Assembly (NCBI RefSeq): GCF_021556475.1
Contig: NZ_JAKGBZ010000007.1
Coordinates: 1 to 64,000, forward strand
Direction of reading: 5' to 3'
Length of the DNA: 64,000 bases
Source of the DNA: Acidiphilium iwatense
GTDB lineage: Bacteria; Pseudomonadota; Alphaproteobacteria; Acetobacterales; Acetobacteraceae
The position numbers and the translations under genes are program-made. Position 1 is the stretch's first letter. Every line of letters begins with the position of its first letter. The notes below the pieces were generated by a model that did no database searches, was not told where the DNA came from, and saw only the letters and a program-made list of their open reading frames with translations. Positions 53,702 through 62,937 of the stretch are shown here, piece after piece.

Positions 53702-55003
53702 ATGGCGACCAACATCCTGATGCCGGCGCTGAGCCCGACCATGACCGAGGGCACCCTCGCGAAATGGCTCAAGAAGGAAGGCGATGCGATCAAATCCGGC
53801 GACGTGATCGCCGAGATTGAGACCGACAAGGCGACCATGGAGGTCGAGGCGGTCGACGAAGGCATCCTCGGCAAAATTCTGGTGACCGAAGGCACCGAAG
53901 GGGTGGCGGTCAACGCGCCGATCGCGATCCTGGTCGAAAAGGGCGAGAAAGTGCCGGACCAGGCGCCGGTCGCCAGTCGTCAGTCTTCGGAAAAGCCGGA
54001 GGCGGAAACCGCCAAGGCGACGCCGGTGCCGACACCCCGATCCGAGCCGAAGCCGGAAGCGCCGAAATCCGCGCCAGAGGCGCAAAAAACCGACCATGGC
54101 GACCGAGTCGTTGCCTCGCCGCTGGCGCGGCGCATGGCCGAACAGGCCGGACTCGATCTCGCATCCCTGAAGGGCAGCGGCCCGAACGGCCGAATCGTCA
54201 AAGCCGATATCGAGGCCGCGCGCGGCCGGAAACCCGAAGCCAAGCCGGAAGAAGCCGCCGTACAGGCGCCGGCTCCGGCAGCGCCGAAACGCGCCGATAT
54301 CACCGCGCCGCACGAGGCGATTCCGCATTCCACCATGCGCAAGGTCATCGCCAAGCGCATGGTCGAATCGACGCAGGCGATTCCGGTCTTCTATCTCTCG
54401 ATCGAGATCGAGATCGACTCGCTGCTCAAGCTGCGCGCCGACCTCAACGCGCAATCGCCGAAAGATGGCGATGGCGCCTTCAAGCTTTCGGTCAACGATC
54501 TGATCGTCAAGGCCGCCGCCATAACATTGCGCCGGTTCCCCGCGGTCAATGCGAGCTTCACCGAAGACGCGATGATCCGTTATCATGATGTCGACATTTC
54601 GGTCGCGGTCGCGATCCCGGACGGCCTGATCACGCCGATCATCCGCAAAGCCGATCAGAAAGGCCTCGCCGCGATCAGCAACGAGATGAAAGACCTCGCC
54701 GCGCGCGCCAAATCGGGCAGACTGAAACCCGAGGAGTTCCAGGGGGGCTCGTTCTCGATCTCCAATCTCGGCATGTATGGGATGAGCCACTTCACCGCGA
54801 TCATCAACCCGCCGCAATCGGCGATCCTCGCGGTCGGCGCAGGCGAAAAGCGTGCCGTGGTGCGTGGCGGCGAACTCGCCGTCGCCACCATGATGACGGT
54901 GACGATGTCCTGTGACCACCGGGTGATGGACGGCGCGACCGGCGCGGAATTCCTCGCCAGGTTCAAGGCGATCGTCGAAGCGCCGCTGAGTTTGATGCTG
55001 TAA
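53702..55003 (+). CDS. pdhC: Dihydrolipoamide acetyltransferase (E2)
   Basis: 433-residue core of the pyruvate dehydrogenase complex. One lipoyl domain ([20 protein letters not shown]), a Pro/Ala/Lys linker, the peripheral subunit-binding domain ([20 protein letters not shown] with [15 protein letters not shown]), and the catalytic domain ending [20 protein letters not shown] with the active-site His and Asp. Only 12 bases after pdhB. Its last base overlaps the start of the GNAT gene. Confidence 0.96.
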   Translation: MATNILMPALSPTMTEGTLAKWLKKEGDAIKSGDVIAEIETDKATMEVEAVDEGILGKILVTEGTEGVAVNAPIAILVEKGEKVPDQAPVASRQSSEKPEAETAKATPVPTPRSEPKPEAPKSAPEAQKTDHGDRVVASPLARRMAEQAGLDLASLKGSGPNGRIVKADIEAARGRKPEAKPEEAAVQAPAPAAPKRADITAPHEAIPHSTMRKVIAKRMVESTQAIPVFYLSIEIEIDSLLKLRADLNAQSPKDGDGAFKLSVNDLIVKAAAITLRRFPAVNASFTEDAMIRYHDVDISVAVAIPDGLITPIIRKADQKGLAAISNEMKDLAARAKSGRLKPEEFQGGSFSISNLGMYGMSHFTAIINPPQSAILAVGAGEKRAVVRGGELAVATMMTVTMSCDHRVMDGATGAEFLARFKAIVEAPLSLML

Positions 55004-55497
55004 TGGAGCAAAAACCCGATGTCGCGCTGCGGGAAGCAACACCGGACGATGTGCCGGCGCTGCTCGGGTTGGTGCGCGATCTCGCGGTCTATGAAAAGGC
55101 GCCGAACGCGGTCGAGATGACCGAAGCCCTGTTGTCTGCGGCTTTGTTCGGCGAAACCCCGCTCGCCCGCGCCGTTCTGGCCGAAGCTCAAGGCAAGTCG
55201 CTGGGTTTTGCGATCTGGTTCACCAGTTTCTCCACCTGGACCGGGCGGGCCGGGCTGTATCTGGAAGACCTGTTCGTCGCCCCACATGCGCGGGGCAGGG
55301 GAGTCGGCCGGGCTTTGCTGCGCCATCTCGCGCGCGAGGCGATCCGTCTCGGCTGTGCCCGGCTCGAATGGTCGGTGCTCGACTGGAATGCGCCGGCAAT
55401 CACCTTTTACCAAAGCCTTGGCGCCGAACCGCTCGACGAGTGGACCCGCTACCGGCTGCATGGCGAGGCGCTTGGCCGTCTCGCTCAGGAGAACTGA
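55003..55497 (+). CDS. GNAT-family N-acetyltransferase
   Basis: 164-residue GNAT: AVLAEAQGKSLGFAIWFTSF, GLYLEDLFVAPHARGRGVGR (acetyl-CoA loop R/Q-x-x-G-x-G/A as RGRGVG) and LLRHLAREAIRLGCARLEWS with VLDWNAPAITFYQSLGA. It resembles diamine/spermidine acetyltransferase-like GNATs, substrate unknown. It sits inside the pdh operon, between E2 and E3, with a one-base overlap, so it is expressed with them. Confidence 0.88.
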   Translation: MEQKPDVALREATPDDVPALLGLVRDLAVYEKAPNAVEMTEALLSAALFGETPLARAVLAEAQGKSLGFAIWFTSFSTWTGRAGLYLEDLFVAPHARGRGVGRALLRHLAREAIRLGCARLEWSVLDWNAPAITFYQSLGAEPLDEWTRYRLHGEALGRLAQEN

Positions 55498-55500
55498 CCC

Positions 55501-56898
55501 ATGGCAGAGCAGAATTTCGACGTGGCGGTGGTGGGCGGCGGCCCCGGCGGCTACGTCATCGCGATCCGCGCGGCGCAACTGAAGATGAAGGTTGCGGTGG
55601 TCGAGCGCGAGCATCTCGGTGGCATCTGCCTCAACTGGGGCTGCATTCCCACCAAGGCGCTGCTGCGATCGTCCGAAATCAACCATCTGCTGCATCATCT
55701 CGACGAGTTCGGGTTCAAGGCGGACAATATCGGCTTCGATCTCGCCAAGGTGGTGAAACGTTCGCGCGCAGTGGCCAAGCAACTATCCTCCGGCGTCGCC
55801 CATCTGCTCAAGAAGAACAAGGTCACGGTGTTCGACGGTGCGGCCAGGCTCGCGGGCAAGAACACGCTCGCGGTCGAGAAGGACGGCAAGCCGGTCGCGA
55901 CGCTGAAGGCGCCCCACATCATCCTGGCGACCGGCGCGCGTGCCCGCGTGCTGCCCGGCGTGGAGCCGGACGGCAAGCTGATCTGGACATACAAGGAAGC
56001 GATGGTGCCGGATCTCATGCCGAAATCCCTGGTGGTGATCGGTTCCGGGGCGATCGGCATCGAATTCGCGAGCTTCTATCGCAACATGGGCGCGGAGGTG
56101 ACGGTCATCGAAGCCCTGCCGCGAATTCTGCCGGTGGAGGACGAGGAAATCTCCGCCTTCATGCACAAGCAGTTCGAAAAGCAGGGCATCAAGCTGCTGA
56201 CCGGCGTGGTGGTGAAATCCGCCGAAAAGAGCAAGGATTCGGTCACCGTCAGCGTCGAAATCGGCGGCAAGGAACAGAAAATCACCGCCGGGCGGGTGAT
56301 TTCGGCGGTCGGCATCGTCGGCAATGTCGAAAATCTCGGCCTCGATGGCACGAAAGTGAAGGTCGAACGCACCCATGTCGTGGTCGATGGCTTCGGCCGC
56401 ACCGGCGAGCCGGGCGTCTATGCGATCGGCGATCTCACCGGGCCGCCCTGGCTCGCGCACAAGGCCAGCCACGAAGGGATCGTCTGCATCGAGAAAATCG
56501 CCGGGCTCGATCCGCATCCGTTCGATACCGGCAATATCCCCGGCTGCACCTATTGCCGGCCGCAGGTCGCCTCGGTGGGCATGACCGAGGCGAAAGCCAA
56601 GGAGACTGGCCGCAAGATCAGGGTTGGGCGCTTTCCGTTCATCGGCAATGGCAAAGCGATCGCGATGGGCGAACCGGAAGGCATGGTCAAAACCGTGTTC
56701 GACGCCGAAACCGGCGAATTGCTCGGCGCCCACATGGCCGGCGCCGAAGTGACCGAGCTGATCCAGGGCTACGCGATCGCGCGCACCCTGGAAACCACCG
56801 AGGCGGAGCTGATGCACACGGTGTTCCCGCACCCGACGGTGAGCGAGGCGATGCACGAATCGGTGCTTGACGCCTACGGCCGCGCGATACACTTCTGA
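55501..56898 (+). CDS. lpd: Dihydrolipoamide dehydrogenase (E3)
   Basis: 465-residue flavoprotein that reoxidises the lipoyl groups. FAD site VAVVGGGPGGYVIAIRAAQL, redox disulfide GGICLNWGCIPTKALLRSSE, NAD site SLVVIGSGAIGIEFASFYRN, and C-terminal His-Glu pair in HTVFPHPTVSEAMHESVLDA. Three bases after the GNAT gene. Assigned to the pyruvate complex by its operon. Confidence 0.96.
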   Translation: MAEQNFDVAVVGGGPGGYVIAIRAAQLKMKVAVVEREHLGGICLNWGCIPTKALLRSSEINHLLHHLDEFGFKADNIGFDLAKVVKRSRAVAKQLSSGVAHLLKKNKVTVFDGAARLAGKNTLAVEKDGKPVATLKAPHIILATGARARVLPGVEPDGKLIWTYKEAMVPDLMPKSLVVIGSGAIGIEFASFYRNMGAEVTVIEALPRILPVEDEEISAFMHKQFEKQGIKLLTGVVVKSAEKSKDSVTVSVEIGGKEQKITAGRVISAVGIVGNVENLGLDGTKVKVERTHVVVDGFGRTGEPGVYAIGDLTGPPWLAHKASHEGIVCIEKIAGLDPHPFDTGNIPGCTYCRPQVASVGMTEAKAKETGRKIRVGRFPFIGNGKAIAMGEPEGMVKTVFDAETGELLGAHMAGAEVTELIQGYAIARTLETTEAELMHTVFPHPTVSEAMHESVLDAYGRAIHF

Positions 56899-56904
56899 CC
56901 CATC

Positions 56905-57876
56905 ATGCGAGTCGAGATCGACCATCGGGCCAGTGGTCCGTCAACCGGCGAACGGGTCAGGCACCCGGAAAAGCAGCATCGGGCGGATAACCCGATCCAG
57001 CGCAAACCCGCCTGGATCAGGGTGAAGGCGCCGACCCATCCAGTCTATCACGAAACCCGCGCGCTGATGCGCGCCGGCAATCTCGCCACCGTGTGCGAGG
57101 AAGCCGCTTGCCCGAATATCGGCGAATGCTGGTCGCAGCGCCACGCGACCATGATGATCATGGGCGAGATCTGCACCCGCGCCTGCGCGTTCTGCAATGT
57201 CGCGACCGGCATGCCCAACCCGCTCGCCGTCGACGAGCCCGCGCGCGTCGCCGATGCGGTGGCCAAGCTTGGCCTGCGCCATGTGGTGATCACTTCGGTC
57301 GATCGCGACGACCTGGATGATGGCGGGGCGGCGCATTTTGCCGGGGTGATCGGCGCGATCCGCGCCGCCTCGCCCGGCACCACCATCGAGATTCTGACGC
57401 CGGATTTCCTGCGCAAGCCGGGTGCTGCCGAGACCGTGACCGAAGCGCGTCCCGACGTGTTCAACCACAACCTCGAAACCGTCCCGCGCCTCTACCCCAC
57501 GATCCGGCCCGGCGCGCGGTATTTCCAGTCGCTGCGCCTGCTCGATCGGGTCAAGCAGATCGACCCGACGATCTTCACCAAATCCGGGATGATGGTCGGG
57601 CTTGGCGAAACCCGCGCCGAAATCGGCCAGGTGATGGACGATCTGCGCATCGCCGATGTCGATTTCCTGACCATCGGGCAATATCTGCAACCTTCCGTGA
57701 AACACGCGGCGGTCGAGCGTTTCGTCCCGCCCGATGAATTCGCCGAACTGGCCGCGATGGCGCGCGCCAAGGGATTCCTGATGGTGTCGGCGACGCCACT
57801 GACCCGCTCGTCCTACCACGCGGATGCCGATTTCGCCGCCTTGCGGACTGCTCGGGCCGCGCGGCTCGCCGCCTGA
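56905..57876 (+). CDS. lipA: Lipoyl synthase
   Basis: 323-residue radical SAM enzyme inserting two sulphurs into octanoyl groups on lipoyl domains. The auxiliary cluster is [20 protein letters not shown] and the radical SAM cluster [20 protein letters not shown] (CxxxCxxC). C-terminal [10 protein letters not shown] has the conserved RSSY. It follows lpd by six bases, so the operon encodes both the complex and its cofactor maturation. Confidence 0.96.
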   Translation: MRVEIDHRASGPSTGERVRHPEKQHRADNPIQRKPAWIRVKAPTHPVYHETRALMRAGNLATVCEEAACPNIGECWSQRHATMMIMGEICTRACAFCNVATGMPNPLAVDEPARVADAVAKLGLRHVVITSVDRDDLDDGGAAHFAGVIGAIRAASPGTTIEILTPDFLRKPGAAETVTEARPDVFNHNLETVPRLYPTIRPGARYFQSLRLLDRVKQIDPTIFTKSGMMVGLGETRAEIGQVMDDLRIADVDFLTIGQYLQPSVKHAAVERFVPPDEFAELAAMARAKGFLMVSATPLTRSSYHADADFAALRTARAARLAA

Positions 57877-57878
57877 TC

Positions 57879-58343
57879 GTGCCGAAATATTCCGAACGCA
57901 AGCTGGTTCCCTATCGACCCGACCAGATGTTCGCGCTGGTCGCCGACGTGGCGAAATATCCGCAATTCCTGCCCTGGTGCATTGGCGCGCGCATCCGCTC
58001 GCAAAAGGAAAACAACCTCGTCGCCGATCTGACCATCGGTTTCGGCCCGTTCCGGGAAAGCTTCACGTCGCGGGTGACCCTGGACGCGCCGGAACGCATC
58101 CTTGTCCATTACGAGAACGGTCCGTTCAAGTATCTGCGCAACGAATGGCGTTTTATCCCCGACGAAGGTGGCACGGTGATCGATTTCTACGTCGATTTCG
58201 AATTCAGCAGCTTCATCCTGCAAAAGGCGATCGGTGTTGTGTTCACCGAAGCGGTGCATCGCATGGTCAACGCCTTCCTCAAGCGCGCGCGCGACATCTA
58301 CGGCGCAACATCGGCTTCGGCTCCCGCTCCCGTCAAAGGATAA
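57879..58343 (+). CDS. RatA/COQ10-family START-domain protein
   Basis: 154-residue START-like protein: YSERKLVPYRPDQMFALVAD, VAKYPQFLPWCIGARI and FVDFEFSSFILQ-like sequence (DFEFSSFILQKAIGVVFTEA). Homologues are annotated as ubiquinone-binding COQ10 in alphaproteobacteria and as RatA toxin in E. coli; the genetic context favours a role in quinone/respiration. Starts with GTG two bases after the lipA stop. Confidence 0.9.
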   Translation: MPKYSERKLVPYRPDQMFALVADVAKYPQFLPWCIGARIRSQKENNLVADLTIGFGPFRESFTSRVTLDAPERILVHYENGPFKYLRNEWRFIPDEGGTVIDFYVDFEFSSFILQKAIGVVFTEAVHRMVNAFLKRARDIYGATSASAPAPVKG

Positions 58344-58345
58344 CC

Positions 58346-59416
58346 ATGTACGCTCCGATCCCGCCCGATCCGGCTGCCCCATCGGTGCGGGTCAACCTCT
58401 ATTCCGACACCCAGACGCGGCCGACGCGGGCGATGCGCGCGGCGATGCTCGATGCCGAGGTGGGCGACGAGCAACTGAGCCTCGATCCCACGGTCAACGC
58501 GCTCTGCGCCCGCGTGGCCGTGCTGCTCGGCAAGGAAGCGGCGATGTTCCTGCCGTCCGGGGCGATGTGCAATTCGGTCGCGATTCTCACCCATTGCCGG
58601 CCGGGTGACGAGATCATCGCGCACGAAACCGCCCATATCATCGAAGCCGAGGGCGGTGCGCCCTGGGCCCTGGCCGGTGCACGCGTGCTTGGCCTCTCCG
58701 GTCCGCGCGGGATGTTCACGGTGGACGATTTGCGCTCGGTGCTGCGTAGCCCGTCCCGCTATTCCGCCCCGCAAACCCTGCTTGCCATCGAGCAAACCTC
58801 CAATCTGGGCGGCGGCGCGGTGTGGGCTCTCGATACGCTGCACAGTCTTGCGGCGGTCGCCCGCGACCACGGCATGGCGACCCATATGGACGGCGCGCGG
58901 CTGATGAACGCGGTGGTCGCGTCCGGCATTAAGGCAAGCGATTTCACTGCCGGGTTCGACACGGTATGGATCGACTTCACCAAGGGTCTCGGCGCGCCGC
59001 TCGGCGCCGTCCTCGCCGGCTCGGCGGACATGATCGGCCGCGCCTGGCGCTGGAAGCAGCGCCTGGGTGGGTCGCTGCGTCAGGCCGGCATCTGCGCCGC
59101 CGGCTGCCTCTACGCGCTCGATCATCATGTCGACCGGCTGGCGGAGGATCATGCCAATGCGAAGCGCCTTGCCGAGGGCCTGTCGCGCATCCCCGGTCTC
59201 ACGGTCGAGACGCCGGAAACCAACCTCGTCTATGCCGATGTCGCCGCGAGTGGCCGCGACCCCGCCGGCTGGGCGGATGCGCTGCGTGCCCAGGGAATCA
59301 TGGTCTCGGTGATGGGCCGCACCCGGCTGCGCCTCTGCACCCATCTCGACATCACGCGCGCCGATATCGACGAGACGATCATGGCTTTCGCCGCGATTAG
59401 AGCAATATGGCTTTAA
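58346..59416 (+). CDS. ltaE: Low-specificity L-threonine aldolase
   Basis: 356-residue PLP enzyme splitting threonine to glycine and acetaldehyde. NLYSDTQTRPTRAMRAAML at the N terminus, MFLPSGAMCNSVAI, THMDGARLMNAVVASG (PLP Asp), and the PLP lysine in WIDFTKGLGAPLGAVL. The last codons and the stop come from a dispersed hairpin repeat starting near 59398, so the native C terminus has probably been altered slightly. Two bases after the COQ10-like gene. Confidence 0.93.
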   Translation: MYAPIPPDPAAPSVRVNLYSDTQTRPTRAMRAAMLDAEVGDEQLSLDPTVNALCARVAVLLGKEAAMFLPSGAMCNSVAILTHCRPGDEIIAHETAHIIEAEGGAPWALAGARVLGLSGPRGMFTVDDLRSVLRSPSRYSAPQTLLAIEQTSNLGGGAVWALDTLHSLAAVARDHGMATHMDGARLMNAVVASGIKASDFTAGFDTVWIDFTKGLGAPLGAVLAGSADMIGRAWRWKQRLGGSLRQAGICAAGCLYALDHHVDRLAEDHANAKRLAEGLSRIPGLTVETPETNLVYADVAASGRDPAGWADALRAQGIMVSVMGRTRLRLCTHLDITRADIDETIMAFAAIRAIWL

Positions 59417-59456
59417 TTGGAATCGCGCAGCGATCCACAAAGCCATGAAATTGCTC
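59400..59456. repeat. Imperfect hairpin repeat at the end of ltaE
   Basis: Arms GAGCAATATGGCTTT (59400-59414) and AAAGCCATGAAATTGCTC (59439-59456) with a 3-base bulge. It starts with TAGAGC like the repeat at 47165 and supplies the ltaE stop codon. Confidence 0.55.
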
Positions 59457-59470
59457 GCCCAAACAAAGAG

Positions 59471-59503
59471 TAGAGCGTGATGACTGAAAGTCATCACGCT
59501 CTA
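59471..59503. repeat. Perfect 15-bp hairpin, GAA loop
   Basis: TAGAGCGTGATGACT-GAA-AGTCATCACGCTCTA. Lies between the convergent ltaE and XRE genes; may be a terminator or part of the TAGAGC repeat family together with the hairpin 15 bases before it. Confidence 0.65.
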
Positions 59504-59530
59504 CTTGATTTGCCGCTCCGCGGCGGGGCA

Positions 59531-59932
59531 TCAACCCGCCGCGCCCGCCTTGCGGCGCAGGCGCGGCTTCGGCGGCGGCTCGGTCGCATCCAGCAGGGCA
59601 TGGATCGCGGCCACCGCCTCGGGCGGCAGATGGCGCAATTGCCGTGCGAAACGATTGGCCAAGGCGGTCTGCTCCGGGGTCAGGCCCGCCGCGTTCAGGC
59701 CGATGCGCGGCTTTGAAATGCGCGCGAGATCGGCGAGATCGTGCGCTTCGTCCCAGATCAGGCCGAACGTGCCACAGATCTGCTGCACCAGCCCGGCCGA
59801 GGGCGCGCCGCGCCGACCATGTTCCAGCGCCGAGAGATAGGCGGGCGACACCTCGATCGCCGCCGCCATCGCCCGCAGCGTGATTCCGCGTTCCGCGCGC
59901 AGCGCCCGCAGCCGCGCCCCGAACGGCGTCAT
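59531..59932 (-). CDS. XRE-family transcriptional regulator
   Basis: 133-residue regulator with a Cro/CI helix-turn-helix at the N terminus (RLRALRAERGITLRAMAAAI then EVSPAYLSALEHGRRG), and a C-terminal region of unknown type (GLTPEQTALANRFARQLRHL). It is the last gene of the lutB-lutC-Smr-XRE operon, overlapping the Smr gene by ATGA, and may control that operon. Confidence 0.88.
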   Translation of the reverse strand: MTPFGARLRALRAERGITLRAMAAAIEVSPAYLSALEHGRRGAPSAGLVQQICGTFGLIWDEAHDLADLARISKPRIGLNAAGLTPEQTALANRFARQLRHLPPEAVAAIHALLDATEPPPKPRLRRKAGAAG

Positions 59933-60468
59933 GGCCGCTGCCGCCGCAGTAGCACCAGCAGCGCGCCTTCGTTGGCGACGTGCGGGTGGCAGATCGCGAG
60001 GATCATCGCCCGCAGTCCCGGCGCATTCAGCCAAAGCGGCACCTCGCGCCGCAGTACGCCGCCTTCGCCGCCGCTCCGGCGGCCATGGCCGGTGACGATC
60101 TCGACACAGCGCAGTCCTTGCCCCGCAGCCCCAGCGATCAGCGCGGTGACCGCCAGATGGGCGTTCGCCGCCGTCATGCCGTGCAGGTCGAGCGTGCGGT
60201 CCGGCGCGATCCTGCCGGTGCGGAACCGCGTCCAGGTCGCGCGGTCGAGCCCGGACGGTGCCGTACCGATGGCGATCGGCGCCGCACGCGGCGTCTTGGG
60301 AATGGGGCGCGCGGTGCGCTGCGAAGGCGCGGCCGGTTTCGGTTCGGATGGCGCCGCCGCCTCGATCTCCGGCGGAACGGGCATTCCCTGCAATGGCTGC
60401 ACGCCGCGCAGATAGCGCGCCCAAAGCTCCTGCTCGGCTTCCGGGATCGGTTTACGCGATCGCGCCAT
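59929..60468 (-). CDS. Smr-domain protein
   Basis: 179-residue protein with a C-terminal Smr (small MutS-related) nuclease-type domain: RTLDLHGMTAANAHLAVTAL and VEIVTGHGRRSGGEGGVLRR give the LDLHG and TGxG motifs. The N-terminal half is Pro/Ala-rich linker. Related stand-alone proteins are YdaL/SmrB. Start ATG 60468 overlaps lutC by 17 bases. Not related in sequence to the MutS-like ATPases at 36-39 kb. Confidence 0.88.
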   Translation of the reverse strand: MARSRKPIPEAEQELWARYLRGVQPLQGMPVPPEIEAAAPSEPKPAAPSQRTARPIPKTPRAAPIAIGTAPSGLDRATWTRFRTGRIAPDRTLDLHGMTAANAHLAVTALIAGAAGQGLRCVEIVTGHGRRSGGEGGVLRREVPLWLNAPGLRAMILAICHPHVANEGALLVLLRRQRP

Positions 60469-61162
60469 CCAAGCCGCTCCCGTGGGGCCCGACCAGCACG
60501 ATGTGCAGCCGGCGCGGGCCATGGGCGCCCAGTTCCAGCGTGCGCTCGATATCCGCCGAACGCGACGGGCCGGTGACCAACATCACGTTGCGCGGCATGT
60601 CCCCAGCCACGCGTAGCCGGTCGAACGCGTCCTCGTAGGGGCCGACGATTTGCGCCGCATCGAGCACGACGATCTCGGTGTCCGGCAGCAAGTTGAGCGT
60701 GGTCGGCGTCCGCGCGCCAGACGGCAGCATCAGCGTGCCGGTTTCGGCGATGCCGGCGAAACCCTCCTGCACCGACACCATGTCGGCGGGCGCGGCACGG
60801 CCGAACCTTGCGGTCAGCAGTGCGGTTCCGGCCCAATCGACCGCTTGCAATGCCGGATCGGGCGCGATGATCAGCTCCATCGGCAGGTTCTGGGTCCGCA
60901 GATAGGAAGCGATCGCTTCGGGCAATTCGCTCCGGTCCGCGATCCGGTCGATCGTCGCGTATTCCCGCGTCGCATTGGCGACGAACAGCTCGATCAGGCC
61001 GTCATGATCCAGATCGACCCGCGCGGGGATGGCCTGGCGCGGATGGGCGGCGAGCCGCGCCCTGAGCATCATCGCCTGATCCTCGGGCAGGGCGCCGCGC
61101 TTAAGGCCGCACCGGATCGTGGCGAGGATCGCGTCCCGCCTTTCCCTGTTGCTGGCACTCAT
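60452..61162 (-). CDS. lutC: Lactate utilisation protein C (LUD domain)
   Basis: 236-residue LUD-domain protein: QEGFAGIAETGTLMLPSGAR and the closing block LHIVLVGPHGSGLDGAIA are LutC-like. Part of the LutABC L-lactate oxidase system. It overlaps lutB by ATGA. The C-terminal LVGPHG is shortened compared with other LutC (usual GPrT/S DIE appears as GPSRSADIERTLELGAHGP). Confidence 0.9.
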   Translation of the reverse strand: MSASNRERRDAILATIRCGLKRGALPEDQAMMLRARLAAHPRQAIPARVDLDHDGLIELFVANATREYATIDRIADRSELPEAIASYLRTQNLPMELIIAPDPALQAVDWAGTALLTARFGRAAPADMVSVQEGFAGIAETGTLMLPSGARTPTTLNLLPDTEIVVLDAAQIVGPYEDAFDRLRVAGDMPRNVMLVTGPSRSADIERTLELGAHGPRRLHIVLVGPHGSGLDGAIA

Positions 61163-62583
61163 CGTCCGCGCTGCTCCCGCCCGTAGCGGGCGAAGAAGGT
61201 TTCGCCCTCCGGCGCCGGCATGTCCCGCTCGCGGGTCCAGGCGCCGGCGAGCGGAAGTCTGGCGAAATGCCCGCGCCGCCGGCGCCCGGCGAGGCCGAGA
61301 CCCCAGGCGGCGGCGCGCGTCGCCGCGCGATACAGGGCCGGCCGGCGGACGAAAAATCCCCAGACCCCGAGCCCGGTGCGCGCGGTCGCCGGGGCGAGAT
61401 GCCGCTCGAACTCGCGTTCCCGCCAGTGGCGCATCATGCCGGTAAGCGGGATTTTCATCGGGCAGACGCTCTCGCATTTGCCGCAGAAGGTCGAGGCGTT
61501 GGGCAGCAGATGAGCCTGCTCGGCGCCGAACAGCGCCGGGGTGAGCACACTGCCCATCGGCCCGGAATACATCGAGCCATAGGCATGGCCGCCGACCGTG
61601 AGATAGACTGGGCAATGATTCATGCAGGCCGAGCAGCGAATGCAGCGCAGCATGTCCTGGAATTCGGTGCCCACCATGTTCGCGCGGCCGTTGTCGAGCA
61701 GGATGACGTGATATTCGCCCGGTCCGTCCAGGTCATCGGCCCGCTTCGGCCCGGTCGAAAACGTGGTGTAGACCGAAAATTCCTGGCCGGTGGCCGAGCG
61801 CGCGAGCACCCGCAGCAAGGACAGCGTATCCTCGACGGTGGGGACCAGTTTTTCCAGGCTCGCTAGCACGATATGCACGCGCGGCAGGGTTTGCGTGAGG
61901 TCGCCATTGCCCTCGTTGGTCACGATCACCGAGGTTCCGGTTTCGGCGATCAGGAAATTCGCCCCGGTGATGCCGACATCGGCGGCGGTGAATTTTTCCC
62001 GCAGCACGGCGCGCGCCTCGGCCTGAATGTCGCGCTTCTCGTGGAACACCCGGTCGGCGGGCAGATGGGTATGGGCGACGCGGAAGCTTTCCTCCCAATC
62101 CTCGCGGTTGAGGTGAAACGCCGGCCCGATGATATGGCTCGGAGCCTCGTGGCGAAGCTGCAGGATATATTCGCCGAGATCGGTCTCGACCGGCTCGATT
62201 CCCTGTTTCTCCAGGAATTCGTTCAGGCCGATCTCCTCGGAGATCATCGACTTGCCCTTGGTGACGGTTTTCGCCCCCGCCTTGCGGCAGATATCGAGCA
62301 CTGCCGTGCGCGCGTCCTCCGGGGTGCGGCACCAATGTACCGCGCCGCCCTGCGCCTCGACCCGTGCGGCATAATGTTCGAGATAGAAATCGAGATGGGC
62401 GAGAGTGTGGTTCTTGATGCCCTTCGCGGTCTCGCGCAGCGCCTCGAACTCGGGCAGGCGCGCGACGGCGGCGGCGCGCACGGCGGCAAAGGGTTTCTTT
62501 GCCCGGTCGAGCGCCTTTTGCAGCCCCGCATCGTCCATCGCGCGCCGGGCGTTTTCCTTGAATGCGGGACTGGTGTTGAGCAT
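61159..62583 (-). CDS. lutB: Lactate utilisation iron-sulfur protein B
   Basis: 474-residue LUD plus ferredoxin-type protein. KTVTKGKSMISEEIGLNEFL and ITGANFLIAETGTSVIVTNE are LUD motifs; the two [4Fe-4S] sites are CIRCSACMNHCPVY and CGKCESVCPMKIP. Start ATG 62583 (LNTSPAFKENAR). lutA, which normally precedes lutB, is not found upstream here: the next gene is a divergent lytic transglycosylase. Confidence 0.93.
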   Translation of the reverse strand: MLNTSPAFKENARRAMDDAGLQKALDRAKKPFAAVRAAAVARLPEFEALRETAKGIKNHTLAHLDFYLEHYAARVEAQGGAVHWCRTPEDARTAVLDICRKAGAKTVTKGKSMISEEIGLNEFLEKQGIEPVETDLGEYILQLRHEAPSHIIGPAFHLNREDWEESFRVAHTHLPADRVFHEKRDIQAEARAVLREKFTAADVGITGANFLIAETGTSVIVTNEGNGDLTQTLPRVHIVLASLEKLVPTVEDTLSLLRVLARSATGQEFSVYTTFSTGPKRADDLDGPGEYHVILLDNGRANMVGTEFQDMLRCIRCSACMNHCPVYLTVGGHAYGSMYSGPMGSVLTPALFGAEQAHLLPNASTFCGKCESVCPMKIPLTGMMRHWREREFERHLAPATARTGLGVWGFFVRRPALYRAATRAAAWGLGLAGRRRRGHFARLPLAGAWTRERDMPAPEGETFFARYGREQRGR

Positions 62584-62937
62584 TGGCGCCTCCGGATGAT
62601 ATCTCCCGACTGTAATGCGGGCCGGTGGCGAAGGGAATGCGCGGCGGCCGGATCGGCCGATGAGCTGGCGGATTATTTCCGCCATCAAAAAAAATGGCGA
62701 CGCTCGCGCGCCGCCAAGTTTAGGGAGGAAACGTCCAAGAAAGCAAACAAGCGAACAAGTCGCTGTTGCCTGACCTATATAGCTGCGCGCCCTGCCCGGC
62801 GCAAGAACTTTTTTGCAGTGCAGCATCGCGTTCCATGCGCGCATATCTCCCTGCAATTTCCGTATTTTGCCGCTCATCGGCAGGATTTTCGGCGAAAAAT
62901 TACCCAGTATTAACCTGTCGAGCGGATAATTCGGCGC
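62584..62937. other. Divergent promoter region of lutB and the transglycosylase gene
   Basis: 354 bases with no gene. A near palindrome TTTTCG-G-CGAAAA (62886-62898) lies 40 bases before the transglycosylase start. No lutA fragment is seen. Confidence 0.5.
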
